A DNA stretch of 64,000 nucleotides, from contig NC_041775.1 in assembly GCF_900090045.1 (NCBI RefSeq), positions 898,501 to 962,500 on the forward strand, given 5' to 3'. This document shows positions 33,283-44,297 of the stretch, piece by piece (positions within the stretch are counted from its first letter, which is position 1; every line of letters starts with the position of its first letter). This stretch comes from Plasmodium malariae (lineage: Eukaryota; Apicomplexa; Aconoidasida; Haemosporida; Plasmodiidae). The position numbers and the translations under genes were made by a program. Below the pieces are notes generated by a model. The model saw only the letters and a program-made list of their open reading frames with translations, ran no database searches and had not been told where the DNA came from.

Positions 33283-36028
33283 TACGTACATAATGCATAC
33301 GTACACATCTACATGTGTGCGTGTTTATACATGCACATGTATAGATAAATATGCACACAAGGATAGCAAATGTAGTCACATTAACGTGTGCATAATTTAA
33401 CAATTCTTATACATTCAGAATTTTGTTCAAATGTTTGCGCATACCTGTTTTACAAAAACACTTTGAAGGGACAAGTAAATAAATTTCTTACTATGCTTGA
33501 AACGTCGATCGAGCTCTTTATACAATTTCGCTGTCTGAAAAGGAGTTAACATGATTACACACATGCACATATGTACATATATGTGCATAAGTGTATGCAT
33601 GATCTTATGCATAAAACTAAATGTAGAGTATATGTCCAAGGATGGGATGCGACGGGAAATGAAAAAAATTATGAACTAAAATGTAGTAGGGTTGTAAAGA
33701 CGAATTACTCTTTTTTTTTGCCTTACATAAATCATGCAAGCTCTTCTCTTTTCATTTACATTAAATCTGAACAGGAAAAAAAAAGACATTCACGTGTATA
33801 TGTGTGTGTGTATATGTATATGTATGTGTGTATATGTATGTGTGTATATGTAGGTATATGTATGTGTGTATATGTATGTAGGTATATGTATGTGTGTATA
33901 TGTATGTAGGTATATGTATATGTATATATATATAAGCATGCTGTAAATGCACTATATGTAAGAAACGCAGCCATATATGCACACGCGCAGGCGATTAAAC
34001 TTCGGTTAGAACGCACAAAAAAAAAGAAAAATAATAAGACTCGTGCAAATTTCATTTAGAATTATTCAAACAATTTACTTTTTCATGTTCTTCACACTGT
34101 TATCTACTGATGATGACTTCCTTTTAACTTCGCTTTTGTGTATTTCGGTAGAGTCCGTCGGTTTATTATATGTATAGATTGCTCTTTTTTTAAAGGTGGT
34201 AACCTTCTCTATATTAGGAATCATATATTCATTTTTTCCATTCTTCGCGTTTGCTTTTTCAAAATGATGGGTGTTCTTTTTTCTTTGCGCATCTTCAGCA
34301 TTCTCATTATTATCATCATTATTATCATCATTATTATCATCATTATTATCATCATTATTATCATCATTATTATCATCATTATAATCATCATTATCACCAT
34401 CATTATCACCATCATTATCAATATATGAAACATCCTTATTACATCGTATTAAGCTGCCCACGCCGCTACTTGATGAACTGTTCCTACTGCCATGCATGCC
34501 AGTACTACGAATATGGAAGTAACTATTACTATAACTTACATATCTTCTCCTTTCGTTTTTTTGATGAAACCATACGTTCTCTTCCGTATGATACCTACAT
34601 GCTTCGTAATTCTTATGAACATAGTTTGCATCACTTGGTATATCCTTCATAGACTGCCAAGTTGAGTTAATGAAACGAGGTGCGGATCTAAGGTAAAGGG
34701 CATGGTACAACAGGAGGAAAATTTCACCAAGCCAGTGCATATATGCATATACATCAGCACAGACAGATATACATGAGTACAGAAACATATATATGTACTT
34801 GAGTGTGCATTTATATACATGTACCCACTTTCATAATTTTTAGCACGTCTTTTAATTACTTATTCTGGTAAGCAAACAGTGCCCTCAAATTTTTTTTTAT
34901 ATATTTCCTCCTTCTCCTAAACAAGACAAAAGAGAAAAAATGGGATGAGTAAATGGGGTTCATGATGTGTGTGTGTTTGGGGGGGAGTAAGGAAGATCAT
35001 ACACTTTGTAATTTTGTCATTTTTATCATTATATCGCTTTGCCGTTTTTATCGTTATTTCGCTTTTCCGTTTCTATCGTTATTTCGTTTTGCCGTTTCTA
35101 TCGTTATTTCGTTTTGCCGTTTCTATCGTTATTTCGTTTTGCCGTTTCTATCGTTATTTCGCTTTGCCGTTTCTATCGTTATTTCGCTTTTCCGTTTCTA
35201 TCGTTATTTCGTTTTGCCGTTTCTATCGTTATTTCGCTGTGCTTTTTTTTTTTTTTTTTTTTCTTTCGGTGGTATTTGTTTTATCATAAATTTTTCTTTT
35301 GCGCGGCCTCGCAACTCATACCTGAAATATGCGGAGGAGGAAACATACTGACTGCACAAGGCAGAACAGATTTCTGTAATTTCGGCATTTATTGCATCAT
35401 TAACGTGTTTACAAAAATTGTACACATAATTTAGAGCTGCTTCTATTTTTAGGTTGAAAATATATAATAACGTAGTGTATACTTCTCTCACAGGTTTGTA
35501 TGATTTATATCCTTTATCGTTATTCTGATGGGAAAGATCTGTTCTGTAGATAAGTTTACTAATTTGTATGCTATTAATTTTAATGTATATCTGTCTTAAG
35601 TCATATAAGAAATTTTCATATTCTTTATTAACATTTCTCAAAATTTGTTCAATAAATATTTTTTTTAGTTTTACTTTATATCTAATTTCTTTTAGCCTAT
35701 TCAAGCATTTAGAATAACGTTTTCTCAATTTATTGTATTTTTCTATTCCTTTTATTTGCTTAAGAGCTTCTTTTAGTATTACATGGGTGAACTTAGTTTT
35801 GTTTCCTAATATTTCGTCTAAATTAATTATGTTAGATAACCTTTCCTCCTTATTCTTTTTTTCGCTACATATGTTCGTACATGTATATGCTTCTTTACAA
35901 ACTGTTTTCTCTTTTTCCACATGAATGAGCGTTTTTACAAATTTTGTTAAATTATTTAGTTGGTTAATGTATATATCAATTATAAATATGGAGCTCTTAA
36001 TGTGGCTGTCCGCACTTACGACTATCAT
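30629..36028 (-). CDS. Conserved-looking Plasmodium protein, unknown function, 13 exons
   Basis: Rebuilt from splice sites: 36028-35322, 34916-34860, 34687-34079, 33766-33727, 33534-33445, 33216-33115, 32912-32880, 32682-32546, 32155-32063, 31767-31748, 31544-31456, 31251-31202, 30779-30629. All twelve introns are GT-AG and every phase matches; the sum is 2178 bases, 725 residues, ATG to TAA. Exon 10 is only 20 bases. I do not recognise the family. The first 235 residues are helical and Lys/Glu/Ile-rich (for example KLRKRYSKCLNRLKEIRYKV). Exon 3 encodes a Ser-rich stretch and a DDNN repeat (plus strand 34300-34425). The rest is mixed helical sequence with no signal peptide or clear membrane segment (for example KLYKELDRRFKHSKKFIYL, then SQLSLFLGLDKDSC). 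The end of exon 8 has an alternative donor (GTACAA, 30-odd codons shorter loss) that also keeps phase, so that junction is the least certain. Confidence 0.72.
30805..31015. repeat. ATGTTATATGTATAT / TATGTATTTATGTTA repeat in the last intron
   Basis: A degenerate 15-21-bp repeat filling much of the last intron (31201-30780) of the 13-exon gene. Confidence 0.85.
33800..33930. repeat. GTATATGTATGTGT repeat in intron 3
   Basis: Imperfect GT/TA-rich repeat within intron 3 (34078-33767) of the 13-exon gene. Confidence 0.85.
34300..34427. repeat. Coding trinucleotide-type repeat, DDNN
   Basis: Repeats of ATTATCATC in exon 3 of the 13-exon gene, encoding Asp-Asp-Asn-Asn on the minus strand with a few Gly and Tyr changes at one end. 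Confidence 0.92.
35035..35240. repeat. 25-bp intronic repeat
   Basis: About eight copies of CGTTTTGCCGTTTCTATCGT plus TATTT, within intron 1 of the 13-exon gene. The unit is pyrimidine-rich in the plus sense and keeps all plus frames open, producing spurious Phe/Arg/Tyr frames. Confidence 0.92.
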
Positions 36029-36129
36029 TTTACTCTTGCGTTCTTTCCTTTTTCGCCCTCGTTTTCATAAGCACACGCATATACATGCATGTACATATAA
36101 AAGCGTATACATATGTATAAAAATGTATA

Positions 36130-36295
36130 CATACAAATACATACGCACAAATACATACGCACAAATACATACGCACAAATACATACGCACAAATACATAC
36201 GCACAAATACATACGCACAAATACATACACAAAATACATACGCACAAATACATACATATGCACAAATACATACATATGCACAAATACATACATAT
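36130..36295. repeat. 14-bp repeat ACAAATACATACGC
   Basis: About eight tandem units followed by variants with an added ATAT. Lies about 100 bases upstream of the 13-exon gene start. Confidence 0.92.
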
Positions 36296-37047
36296 ATACT
36301 TATAAACATGTGCATTTTTTTTTTTTTTTGTATTTCCCCATTCTTTTTCCCCTATGGTGTGAGGTTTATGCCTATTTTTTGTGAAGGTACTAAATGGCGC
36401 CCTCTTACTTGTACATCCTTTTTTTTAATTTGGTACTTTATCATTACTATTATTACGGAGAATTTAAGCTATTTACTATGTTATTCGTCATTCATTATTC
36501 TTTATTTTGTTCATTGGACTAATACCTCCATGAACTCTTTTTAGTTTGTTTACTCTCATAAATAGAAGTAAATATATACCCACATATGTATGTTTGTATG
36601 CACATATGTATATTTGTATGCACATATGTGTGTATTCCTTTTAATGGTGGAACGCTTTTTCTTTCTTCCAACTTTCTTAGGAATACCCATACTATTTGTA
36701 TATTTTTGTGAGTACTACGTGCATAAACTTTTCATTTAGAAATATTATAAAGAAAAAATAGGCAGATTACTTAAGATAAAAATACAAAAAGGTTAGAACA
36801 TACGAACATAAATAAGATCTTTTACAGGCTCTTGCATTAGAGAGTTCTCGTTTGAACTATGGTGCACTTGAAAATTAAAATGTAAAAAAAAAAAAAAAAA
36901 AAAAAAAAAGACTAGCAAATGGTGAAATATTAATGCGGGAAGTCATAGTAAAACATAGCAAATCAAGCAAGGTCAAAGCGATGGAAGCAAAACGAAACAA
37001 AACTGAAAGGAACAAAAATTCATTTTTCCCGTAAAAATAGAAAAAAT

Positions 37048-37085
<38 letters not shown>

Positions 37086-37445
37086 CAGTAGAAACATAAA
37101 AAAAAAGGGAGTATATAGTAAAGATCATTCATCGAATTAGCAGCGCACATTTCGTTATGTGTAAGTACATGTTGGTGTACGAAATGTAAGCTGAAAATTA
37201 TGTAATAATGGAATGGAATGGAAGAGGCAACACTGAAAAACTCTGATACAAACGTGTACACATACATATAAGTGTATGCAGCGTACTCGCCTATGTTACA
37301 AAAACAAGTGTTGGTTAAAAATGGGTGAGGGGGAGGGACAAGGATGAGGTGAACTTTCCCCCCATGAGAAATGTGTGTTAAATGCAAAAAAAAAAAAAAA
37401 AAAAAAAAAATATATGTAATGAAGCAAAACAATAAAAACGATGTA

Positions 37446-37685
37446 GCAAAATGTAATAAGGACAAAGCATAATACAATAAGGACAAAGCATAATGCAATA
37501 AGGACAAAGCATAATGTAATAGTAACAAAGCATAATGCAATAAGGACAAAGCATAATGCAATAAGGACAAAGCATAATGTAATAGTAACAAAGCATAATG
37601 CAATAAGGACAAAGCATAATGCAATAAGGACAAAGCATAATGTAATAGTAACAAAGCATAATGCAATAGTGACAAAGCATAATGC
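37446..37685. repeat. 21-bp repeat AAAGCATAATGCAATAAGGAC
   Basis: About eleven units in two types: one ends GCAATAAGGAC and the other GTAATAGTAAC. They alternate partly in a three-unit (63-bp) pattern, a higher-order structure similar to the array upstream of gamma-tubulin. Confidence 0.92.
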
Positions 37686-37817
37686 AGTATAATAATAAAG
37701 AAAAATTAAAACTTAAAACGAATGAGAGATAACTATACAATAGAAGTGCTAATCTTGAGGAATATGCGCTTGATGTGCTTCTTGAATCCATTCGCACAAA
37801 AGACGGACTGGAAAATG

Positions 37818-37930
37818 GTTCATAGGTAGTTCATAGGTAGTTCATAGGTAGTTCATAGGTAGTTCATAGGTAGTTCATAGGTAGTTCATAGGTAGTTCAT
37901 AGGTAGTTCATAGGTGGTTCATACGTGGTT
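37818..37930. repeat. 11-bp repeat AGTTCATAGGT
   Basis: About ten tandem copies ending some 45 bases past the stop of the AAA ATPase gene, so probably in its 3' untranslated region. Confidence 0.93.
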
Positions 37931-37976
37931 TATAAGCGGTCAAAACGCACCTTCGGCCGATGCCTAGTTCAGTAGT

Positions 37977-40900
37977 TCATATTATCTTCTTATAGTTTAC
38001 ATGCAGAGTGGTGAAGAAACACTCAATAGCTTTCCACAAGAGGAAAAGGTGGTAGCTTTTGCTTTGCTTAGAAAATTTTGTATTCCCGAAAAAATTGTTT
38101 TGCAATGAACCTATATCTTCGTCGTCTCCTCCAACTCCCCATACTTTTCTTTTCATTTCTTTTAAATCGTAAAAGAACAACAAGTCGTTAAAAGAAATTT
38201 TGTTTGTCTTTTTTTTACTAGGTATAGCAGTATTTTCTCCTATTTTTTTTTCCAATTCTTTATTACAGAAATTTATAAATCGATTTAAATATTCTTCAAA
38301 ATTTATATCTGAAAGCGTACTATTGAGTAATTTGAAATTAATTGATGGAGTCAATTCTTCGTAATCACCTTGGCAAAAAATTTTCTCTGCGTAATTATCG
38401 TAAGTAAACTTTTTGTGGAGCACTGACAACAGATTTTCAAATATAATAGTGTTCATGTTATTCTGTAAATAAAAAATATTTTTCGAATAACTACTTTTTA
38501 ATGGTGTTCCTGTTGTTACATTGCTTTTCATTAAACTACTAACCTTAATGGAGTAAACCAATTGATCTATATCTGCACAATTAAAGAGATAGCTAAGGAT
38601 TGACAGAGTGAACGTGTCGATGGTGCTACCACCTGAGCGATCGTCTTCTCTACGGCTAAGTGAGCTGAGCAATCTGTTGTACTTGTCTTTCCCCCCAAAG
38701 GGAAGGGAACCAAGTGGAAGAGTACTAATTGGAGGAGTACCAAGATATGGTCCAAATTTATCTTCAAATGTATTGTATTCCACTAGATTATCTTTCTTTT
38801 GGCGTGAAATTTTTTCCAGATTATTTAAGTGTGTACTTATTTCGCTAGCTAATAGGCCACTATCCATGGGAGCAACACTCATGCATATATTTCCCATCTT
38901 ACTGTTGTTGCTTCCATCCCAACAAGTGCTGTTTACGTTTACATTAGTATCGGTAGATGCATTAGTAGTAGTTTCATACGTTCGTGTTAAATTACTGTTT
39001 TTTCCTGTGGCATATTTCTGTATGTAGAGATCGAATAACCTCCTTCGAGTAAACAAATTGGGAAGTTGAAAGTGGATAATTTTGTCAAATCGTTTTGATC
39101 GAATTAAAGCAGAATCTAGGTTTTTGTATCTATTCGTGGCACCAATAAATAAAATAAATTTTTTCCTTTTATATCTCTTTAGGTTAAATATATCTTCAAT
39201 ATCTAATAAACTTAAATTATTGTTCAAGTAATATTGTAATATATCGTATCCATCCTCTTTTTCCTTAAAATCAAGTTCATTTTCGCTATTCGAATCGTCT
39301 AAAATTTTATTTTTTAAATGAATTAGTACGTTTCCACTTCTCCTACTTCTTCCACTTCGACCATATATGCTACTACTTTTTCCATATTTAGATGCTACGG
39401 GTACTACGGATGCTACCTGCATCTGTTCCCTATTGTATTCATGCAACGCATCAATCTCAACTAGTAGCTGATTTAAAGTTTGTGTGTATTCATGATTTTG
39501 ATTACTGGAAACATCATTCATACTTCTACTTAGTCCTATACTATCAATTTCGTCTATAAATATAACTACAGATTTTTTATTTTTTTTTGCTTTTTTAAAT
39601 AAATTTCTAATTTTAGATGCACCATTACCTATATATAACTCTATAAAAGCAGATCCGGATAAGTGAACAAGATCATAGTTTAGTTCCTTTGCTATAATTT
39701 TGGCAAGTAAACTTTTTCCAGTACCTGTATCACCAGTAAATAATATAGTGTTACAACTTATTCCGTCATTCTCTTCAAATATTTTTGGATATAATAAAAA
39801 GAACAAAACAGCTTTAATATCTTTTTTCGTTTCTTCATTTAATACTATTTCGTTTAATGACTCCATTTGGTTTGTTCTATCAAAAGAGTAACAATCATTA
39901 TTTATGGGGGACGTACTTTTTTCATATATGTAATAAAAAGTTAGTAGAGAACAACTATACGTTACTATATCAATTATATTTTTCTTAATGATATCGAAAA
40001 GGGAGTTCTTCAACACTTTTTCGTCCACTCTCATCTCTACATTTTCGTACAATCGATTTTTAAGAAGGTATTTCATAATATAATCATTGTAGTAAATTGT
40101 GTATGTGTTGTTTCCACTGTTAGCAGCAGATGAGGACGAAGTAGAAGCAGATGAAGAAACTGGGGAAATAGTAGACGTAACAGCTGTAGGGGTAGAGGCA
40201 CTGGCACTCCCCCCTATGGCCAATCTACCATGGTTCAGCATCATCATGCCTGTACTTTTTGGCTGATTCCTATTTAGTAAATAACTACATGTATTATTTG
40301 TAGGATTAAATAATATTTCCTTTATATTATTTTTACTTATATTATAAAAAAAATGATTGTAATCTTTATATATTAACTTATCACCACTAATGCTATTTCC
40401 CAGAAACATACTTGAAAAATATTTCGATATGTTCATATAATGGTTGTACATGAAGCTTGAAACCCTTTCCCTCATCTTATAATACAAGTATATGCACGAA
40501 AGAACGCTAATTGGTATTAACCAATAGGACTTATTATTTTTCAGTTTCTCAAAAATGAATGTAAGGTAATTCTTTTCTAGTGTGTTGCTCTTTTTCTTCT
40601 CCCTCTTCACAATCCCCTCTCCGCTCCGCTTGTTAATGGCACTGTTAGCGGAACTACCAGTGGCAGTGTTTTGTTCATCCTTTGCTGTATCTCTCTTTCC
40701 ATCATTTGTCTGAGATGCTGCTCCATATAAATTGGAACCTAACTTACTACCATTCTGCAGATCGTCATGCGGTTCGTCAAACCCTTTAGACTCTTTTCCT
40801 CTGGAGTAGTCATCAGCATTATCTGCGTTATCAACAATTTCAAAATGGACTACATTCGTGTTATCACCTATTTTTTTCTTTGCTTCAGCTATGTCTGCTT

Positions 40901-41822
40901 TATACTGCTCGAGGGGTATCCTCTCCTCCTTTTTGCAGTCCTTATCATAGTCCTTACTGCAATCCTTATGACCCCCTTTATAACAACCATTACTACCACT
41001 GTTATTGTTAGAAGCCTTTCCATTCTTTGAAGTTTCATCTGTACTGTTGCTTCTTGCAATGTACAATATTTCCCCATGGTTCAACTCCATACTGACGTTT
41101 TCCTTTAGCAAACTTTTTTTCTTTTGATCTTTAGAAATGATGTAAACTCCATTATTATAGTATGACGACATGTTATTCTTCTGCTTTTGTTGCACATGTT
41201 CATGATTTAATTTTTCAAGGATATGATTCTGCTTTTTCTGTAAGATAATTTCATAAAATATTTTTTTTATTGCCAATATAAATACATAACAATATAAATA
41301 TTCATTTGTTTCAATGTCCAAATAATTTTTTTCATTCTTCATTAGTCTCTTTATGTTCCTATATATTTCTCTTTCTTTTATTGTAAAAATGCTATTCATA
41401 ATATCTTCATAATATTGCGATTTACTTTTTTCGGCGCTCGAATCATCATCTTTGGTACTACCACCACTGCTGTTGGTAGCGGCACTATTACTTCTACTTC
41501 TACTGCTGCTACTATTGCAATTGCTATTGCTATTGTTATTATTACTACTGTTATTGTTCCTACTAATATTACTTCCACTCATTTTATTGCTATTGTTACT
41601 ACTGCTACTGATTTGGTTAGTGCTACTCCCCCCCCCTCTTGCCATACTATTTTCCTTCCTCACTAATTCTAGCTTCGAATAGTTTGTTTTTCCCCACACT
41701 TTCTTTTCATTATTTTCAGTATCACTTAACACATAAGAGTTTTTGTAAATATTACTCAGGTTAATCAGGTAGTCGCTCATCGCTTGCTCGACGTTCGTCC
41801 TTTTGTCATTTCTGGTCTTCAT
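37977..41822 (-). CDS. AAA+ ATPase, FtsH/YME1-like module with two membrane segments, no visible protease motif
   Basis: Single exon, 1281 residues, ATG at 41822. The AAA domain spans about 650-930: Walker A GDTGTGKS (about 696-703), the pore-type region SAFIELYIGNGASKIRNLF, Walker B VVIFIDEID (about 750), sensor 1 FIGATNR (about 890) and SKRFD in place of the usual PGRFD. The GNGASKIR and DEIDSIG signatures are closest to FtsH/YME1-type AAA domains. Two hydrophobic segments lie before it (about 431-449, SYWLIPISVLSCIYLYY, and about 616-634), again FtsH-like. I find no HExxH zinc protease motif in the C-terminal 350 residues, so it is probably an ATPase only, perhaps a membrane unfoldase or remodelling factor (inference). 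Ser/Asn-rich inserts occur near 70-125 and within the AAA domain between Walker B and sensor 1. Organelle location is unknown; no clear targeting peptide. Confidence 0.85.
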   Translation of the reverse strand: MKTRNDKRTNVEQAMSDYLINLSNIYKNSYVLSDTENNEKKVWGKTNYSKLELVRKENSMARGGGSSTNQISSSSNNSNKMSGSNISRNNNSSNNNNSNSNCNSSSSRSRSNSAATNSSGGSTKDDDSSAEKSKSQYYEDIMNSIFTIKEREIYRNIKRLMKNEKNYLDIETNEYLYCYVFILAIKKIFYEIILQKKQNHILEKLNHEHVQQKQKNNMSSYYNNGVYIISKDQKKKSLLKENVSMELNHGEILYIARSNSTDETSKNGKASNNNSGSNGCYKGGHKDCSKDYDKDCKKEERIPLEQYKADIAEAKKKIGDNTNVVHFEIVDNADNADDYSRGKESKGFDEPHDDLQNGSKLGSNLYGAASQTNDGKRDTAKDEQNTATGSSANSAINKRSGEGIVKREKKKSNTLEKNYLTFIFEKLKNNKSYWLIPISVLSCIYLYYKMRERVSSFMYNHYMNISKYFSSMFLGNSISGDKLIYKDYNHFFYNISKNNIKEILFNPTNNTCSYLLNRNQPKSTGMMMLNHGRLAIGGSASASTPTAVTSTISPVSSSASTSSSSAANSGNNTYTIYYNDYIMKYLLKNRLYENVEMRVDEKVLKNSLFDIIKKNIIDIVTYSCSLLTFYYIYEKSTSPINNDCYSFDRTNQMESLNEIVLNEETKKDIKAVLFFLLYPKIFEENDGISCNTILFTGDTGTGKSLLAKIIAKELNYDLVHLSGSAFIELYIGNGASKIRNLFKKAKKNKKSVVIFIDEIDSIGLSRSMNDVSSNQNHEYTQTLNQLLVEIDALHEYNREQMQVASVVPVASKYGKSSSIYGRSGRSRRSGNVLIHLKNKILDDSNSENELDFKEKEDGYDILQYYLNNNLSLLDIEDIFNLKRYKRKKFILFIGATNRYKNLDSALIRSKRFDKIIHFQLPNLFTRRRLFDLYIQKYATGKNSNLTRTYETTTNASTDTNVNVNSTCWDGSNNSKMGNICMSVAPMDSGLLASEISTHLNNLEKISRQKKDNLVEYNTFEDKFGPYLGTPPISTLPLGSLPFGGKDKYNRLLSSLSRREDDRSGGSTIDTFTLSILSYLFNCADIDQLVYSIKVSSLMKSNVTTGTPLKSSYSKNIFYLQNNMNTIIFENLLSVLHKKFTYDNYAEKIFCQGDYEELTPSINFKLLNSTLSDINFEEYLNRFINFCNKELEKKIGENTAIPSKKKTNKISFNDLLFFYDLKEMKRKVWGVGGDDEDIGSLQNNFFGNTKFSKQSKSYHLFLLWKAIECFFTTLHVNYKKII

Positions 41823-41867
41823 TTTATTTTAACACAAAGGCGGTAACACTGCAAAGGGCACATACAT

Positions 41868-42095
41868 GCACAAATATATACATGCGCAAATATATACATG
41901 CGCAAATATATACATGCGCAAATATATACATGCGCAAATATATACATGCGCAAATATATACATGCGCAAATATATACGTGCACAAATATATACGCGCACA
42001 AATATATATATGGACTTATACAAATATATATATGGACTTATACAAATATATATATGGACTTATACAAATATATATATGGACTTATACAAATATAC
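41868..42095. repeat. 16-bp and 22-bp repeats upstream of the AAA ATPase
   Basis: Eight or nine copies of AAATATATACATGCGC are followed directly by four copies of ACAAATATATATATGGACTTAT. The array begins about 45 bases upstream of the start codon at 41822. Confidence 0.92.
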
Positions 42096-42423
42096 ATATG
42101 CGTTTGTGTGTAAGCTTATGCATATGGGGGTGAGTACACATATATTTATATACACATACATGTACACGTAAGTATGTAAATATATGCGTCCGGGAAGTTC
42201 CACTTGCTCTCTTTTTTCTTTCTACTTGAGCATAGATGAGGTGTGGGAGTGCAGTGCCCTTACTTTGTACATCTATCTACTCTGATGTAAGTTACTATAC
42301 ATAGGGGTAGGGTTCACAAATAAAAAAAATGTAGGAGCACTGTATACTTAACACAAATTTTTACAAATTTGCCCTTCCTGAGATGTAATATTTAGATATA
42401 TAAATATATCGAAGTAAAAAAAA

Positions 42424-42461
<38 letters not shown>

Positions 42462-42524
42462 AAAATATTGTACAGTACTATTAAATAATGAAAGAGTGAA
42501 GTACAAAATGAAAAATGAAAAACA

Positions 42525-42622
42525 AAGCATAAAGCATAAAATATAAAGCATAAAATATAAAGCATAAAATATAAAGCATAAAATATAAAGCATAAAATAT
42601 AAAGCATAAAATATAAAGTACA
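42525..42622. repeat. 14-bp repeat AAAGCATAAAATAT
   Basis: About seven tandem copies in the gap between the AAA ATPase and RAD54. Confidence 0.9.
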
Positions 42623-42869
42623 AAACATAAAGAACAAAACGCAAAAAGTAAAACACAATAACCAAAAATTTTAAAATAAAAAGCAAAAATATAGAAGTGG
42701 TAGAGTAAAAGCGTAACAGCGTACCAAGGCAAAAATAAAACTAAAAATAATAAAAGCTCAATGAAATAACAAAAGAAGGAATTAAGAATTAGGAATTAAT
42801 TTGTCGTTTTGCTACTCCTTCAATTTGCGATGTTTTTTGCACCACTTTTTTTTTATTTTATGCTTATAC

Positions 42870-43160
42870 TACTCCTATTTTACGCCTATATTATGCCTAT
42901 TTTACTCCTATTTTACGCCTATATTATGCCTATTTTACTCCTATTTTACGCCTATATTATGCCTATTTTACTCCTATTTTACGCCTATTTTAAGCCAATT
43001 TTACGATTATTTTACGCCTATTTACGCCTATTTTACGCCTATTTTACGCCTATTTTACGCCTATTTTACGCCTATTTTACGCCTATTTTACGCCTATTTT
43101 ACGCCTATTTTAAGCCTATTTTAAGCCTATTTTACGCCTATATTTTATGCCTATTTAATT
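42870..43160. repeat. 11-bp repeat CTATTTTACGC
   Basis: More than twenty units with occasional changes (CTATATTATGC, CTATTTTAAGC). The left part has a higher-order pattern mixing three variants; the right part is nearly homogeneous. Confidence 0.92.
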
Positions 43161-43259
43161 GATGTTTTATTCATAATTTATTCTTTTTTTTTTTCATTTT
43201 GTTTTTATTTCTTTTCCCAAGTTTTTACATTTTGTCATGGAAAGAAATTACAATCATAT

Positions 43260-43295
<36 letters not shown>

Positions 43296-44297
43296 AAGAA
43301 AAATACAAAAGTTGTTACGGTTTGCAATTATTAAAAAAAAAAAAAAAAATATATATACATATAAAAATATAACTGTACATATATATATACACCTATGTTG
43401 TGAAAAAATTAACAAAAGGTTGTACATTTTCGTAAAATGAAGAAAAAAAAAAAAAAAAATTAAGCAAACAATTTTTGAGAAGTATAGTGTATAATATGGT
43501 AACTGTAAAAGAAACAACAACAACAACAAAAAAAAAAAAAAAAAAAGGGGGGGATTAAAATAAAATATTTGTTTGCAACTACAGCTGGTAGGGTTGTACT
43601 TCTCCCGCAACTTGTGTGTTGTATTTACGTACATGTAAGTCACGGGTATATGTACTTACACACATATATATATATAGAAATATATATGTACATGTGGTGT
43701 TCTTTGCCCAAGTATTTTTTCCTTAATAGCTACACAACACACACAGAGCCGCTGATTACGCCCATTTTATTTTATTTAATTTAATTTTTTTTTTTTTTTT
43801 TTTTTTTTTATACTCCTCTATAATGACTAGTTACATAGTTATAGTTAAATCCGATGATACATTTTTTCAAACAATTTGATTTGAAAATTTGATTAATTCT
43901 CGTTTAACGTTTCGCGTAGTACTCCGCCTACCTACTTCTTTACTACTTCTGCAGTTCTCGTACTTTTTTTTTTTCTTTTTTTTTCCCAATAAATTTGCGG
44001 ATTCAGTTCGTTTCAAAAAAGTTCTATTTCATTTTGGATGTTTCACGTTTTATGAACAAACCAGATGCGCCGTTTTATCATTTTTCCGTTTTATCATTTT
44101 TCCGCTTCTCCCACATTATGTTATATGTATTATATAGCCCTTTACACGCCACTTGTAACATCCTTTTATTGTTCATATGTGGAAAATTTTGGGGACGTTG
44201 ATCTTTTTTTTTTTTTTTTTTTTTTTTTTTTCCATCTTTCGACTTTTCCATTTACCGACTCTATTCACCGCTTACATTGTACCATCTCCACATGAGC

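Larger units (their letters stand above)
36029..37976. other. Intergenic with three separate minisatellites
   Basis: No gene seen. Carries a 14-bp repeat (36130-36295), A/T runs (36879-36909, 37051-37085), a 21-bp repeat (37446-37685) and an 11-bp repeat (37818-37930). Leu/His/Tyr frames over the 21-bp repeat are artefacts of a unit divisible by three. Confidence 0.7.
42096..44297. other. Intergenic with 14-bp and 11-bp repeats
   Basis: No supported gene. Holds a 39-A run region (42418-42459), a 14-bp AAAGCATAAAATAT repeat (42525-42620), an 11-bp CTATTTTACGC repeat (42870-43160) and several T or A runs (43261-43290, 43785-43809, 44203-44230). The right end is the 3' side of RAD54. Confidence 0.7.

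Noticed and set aside
34075..34788. Separate gene ending at 34075 with a Met start at 34788
   Set aside because: The region above 34687 is intronic (TTAG acceptor), and the apparent stop lies two bases past a GTAAAT donor whose phase fits the next exon. It is exon 3 of the 13-exon gene.
37085..37797. Minus-strand open frames rich in Leu, His, Tyr
   Set aside because: They are translations of the 21-bp array, whose length is divisible by three, plus homopolymers.
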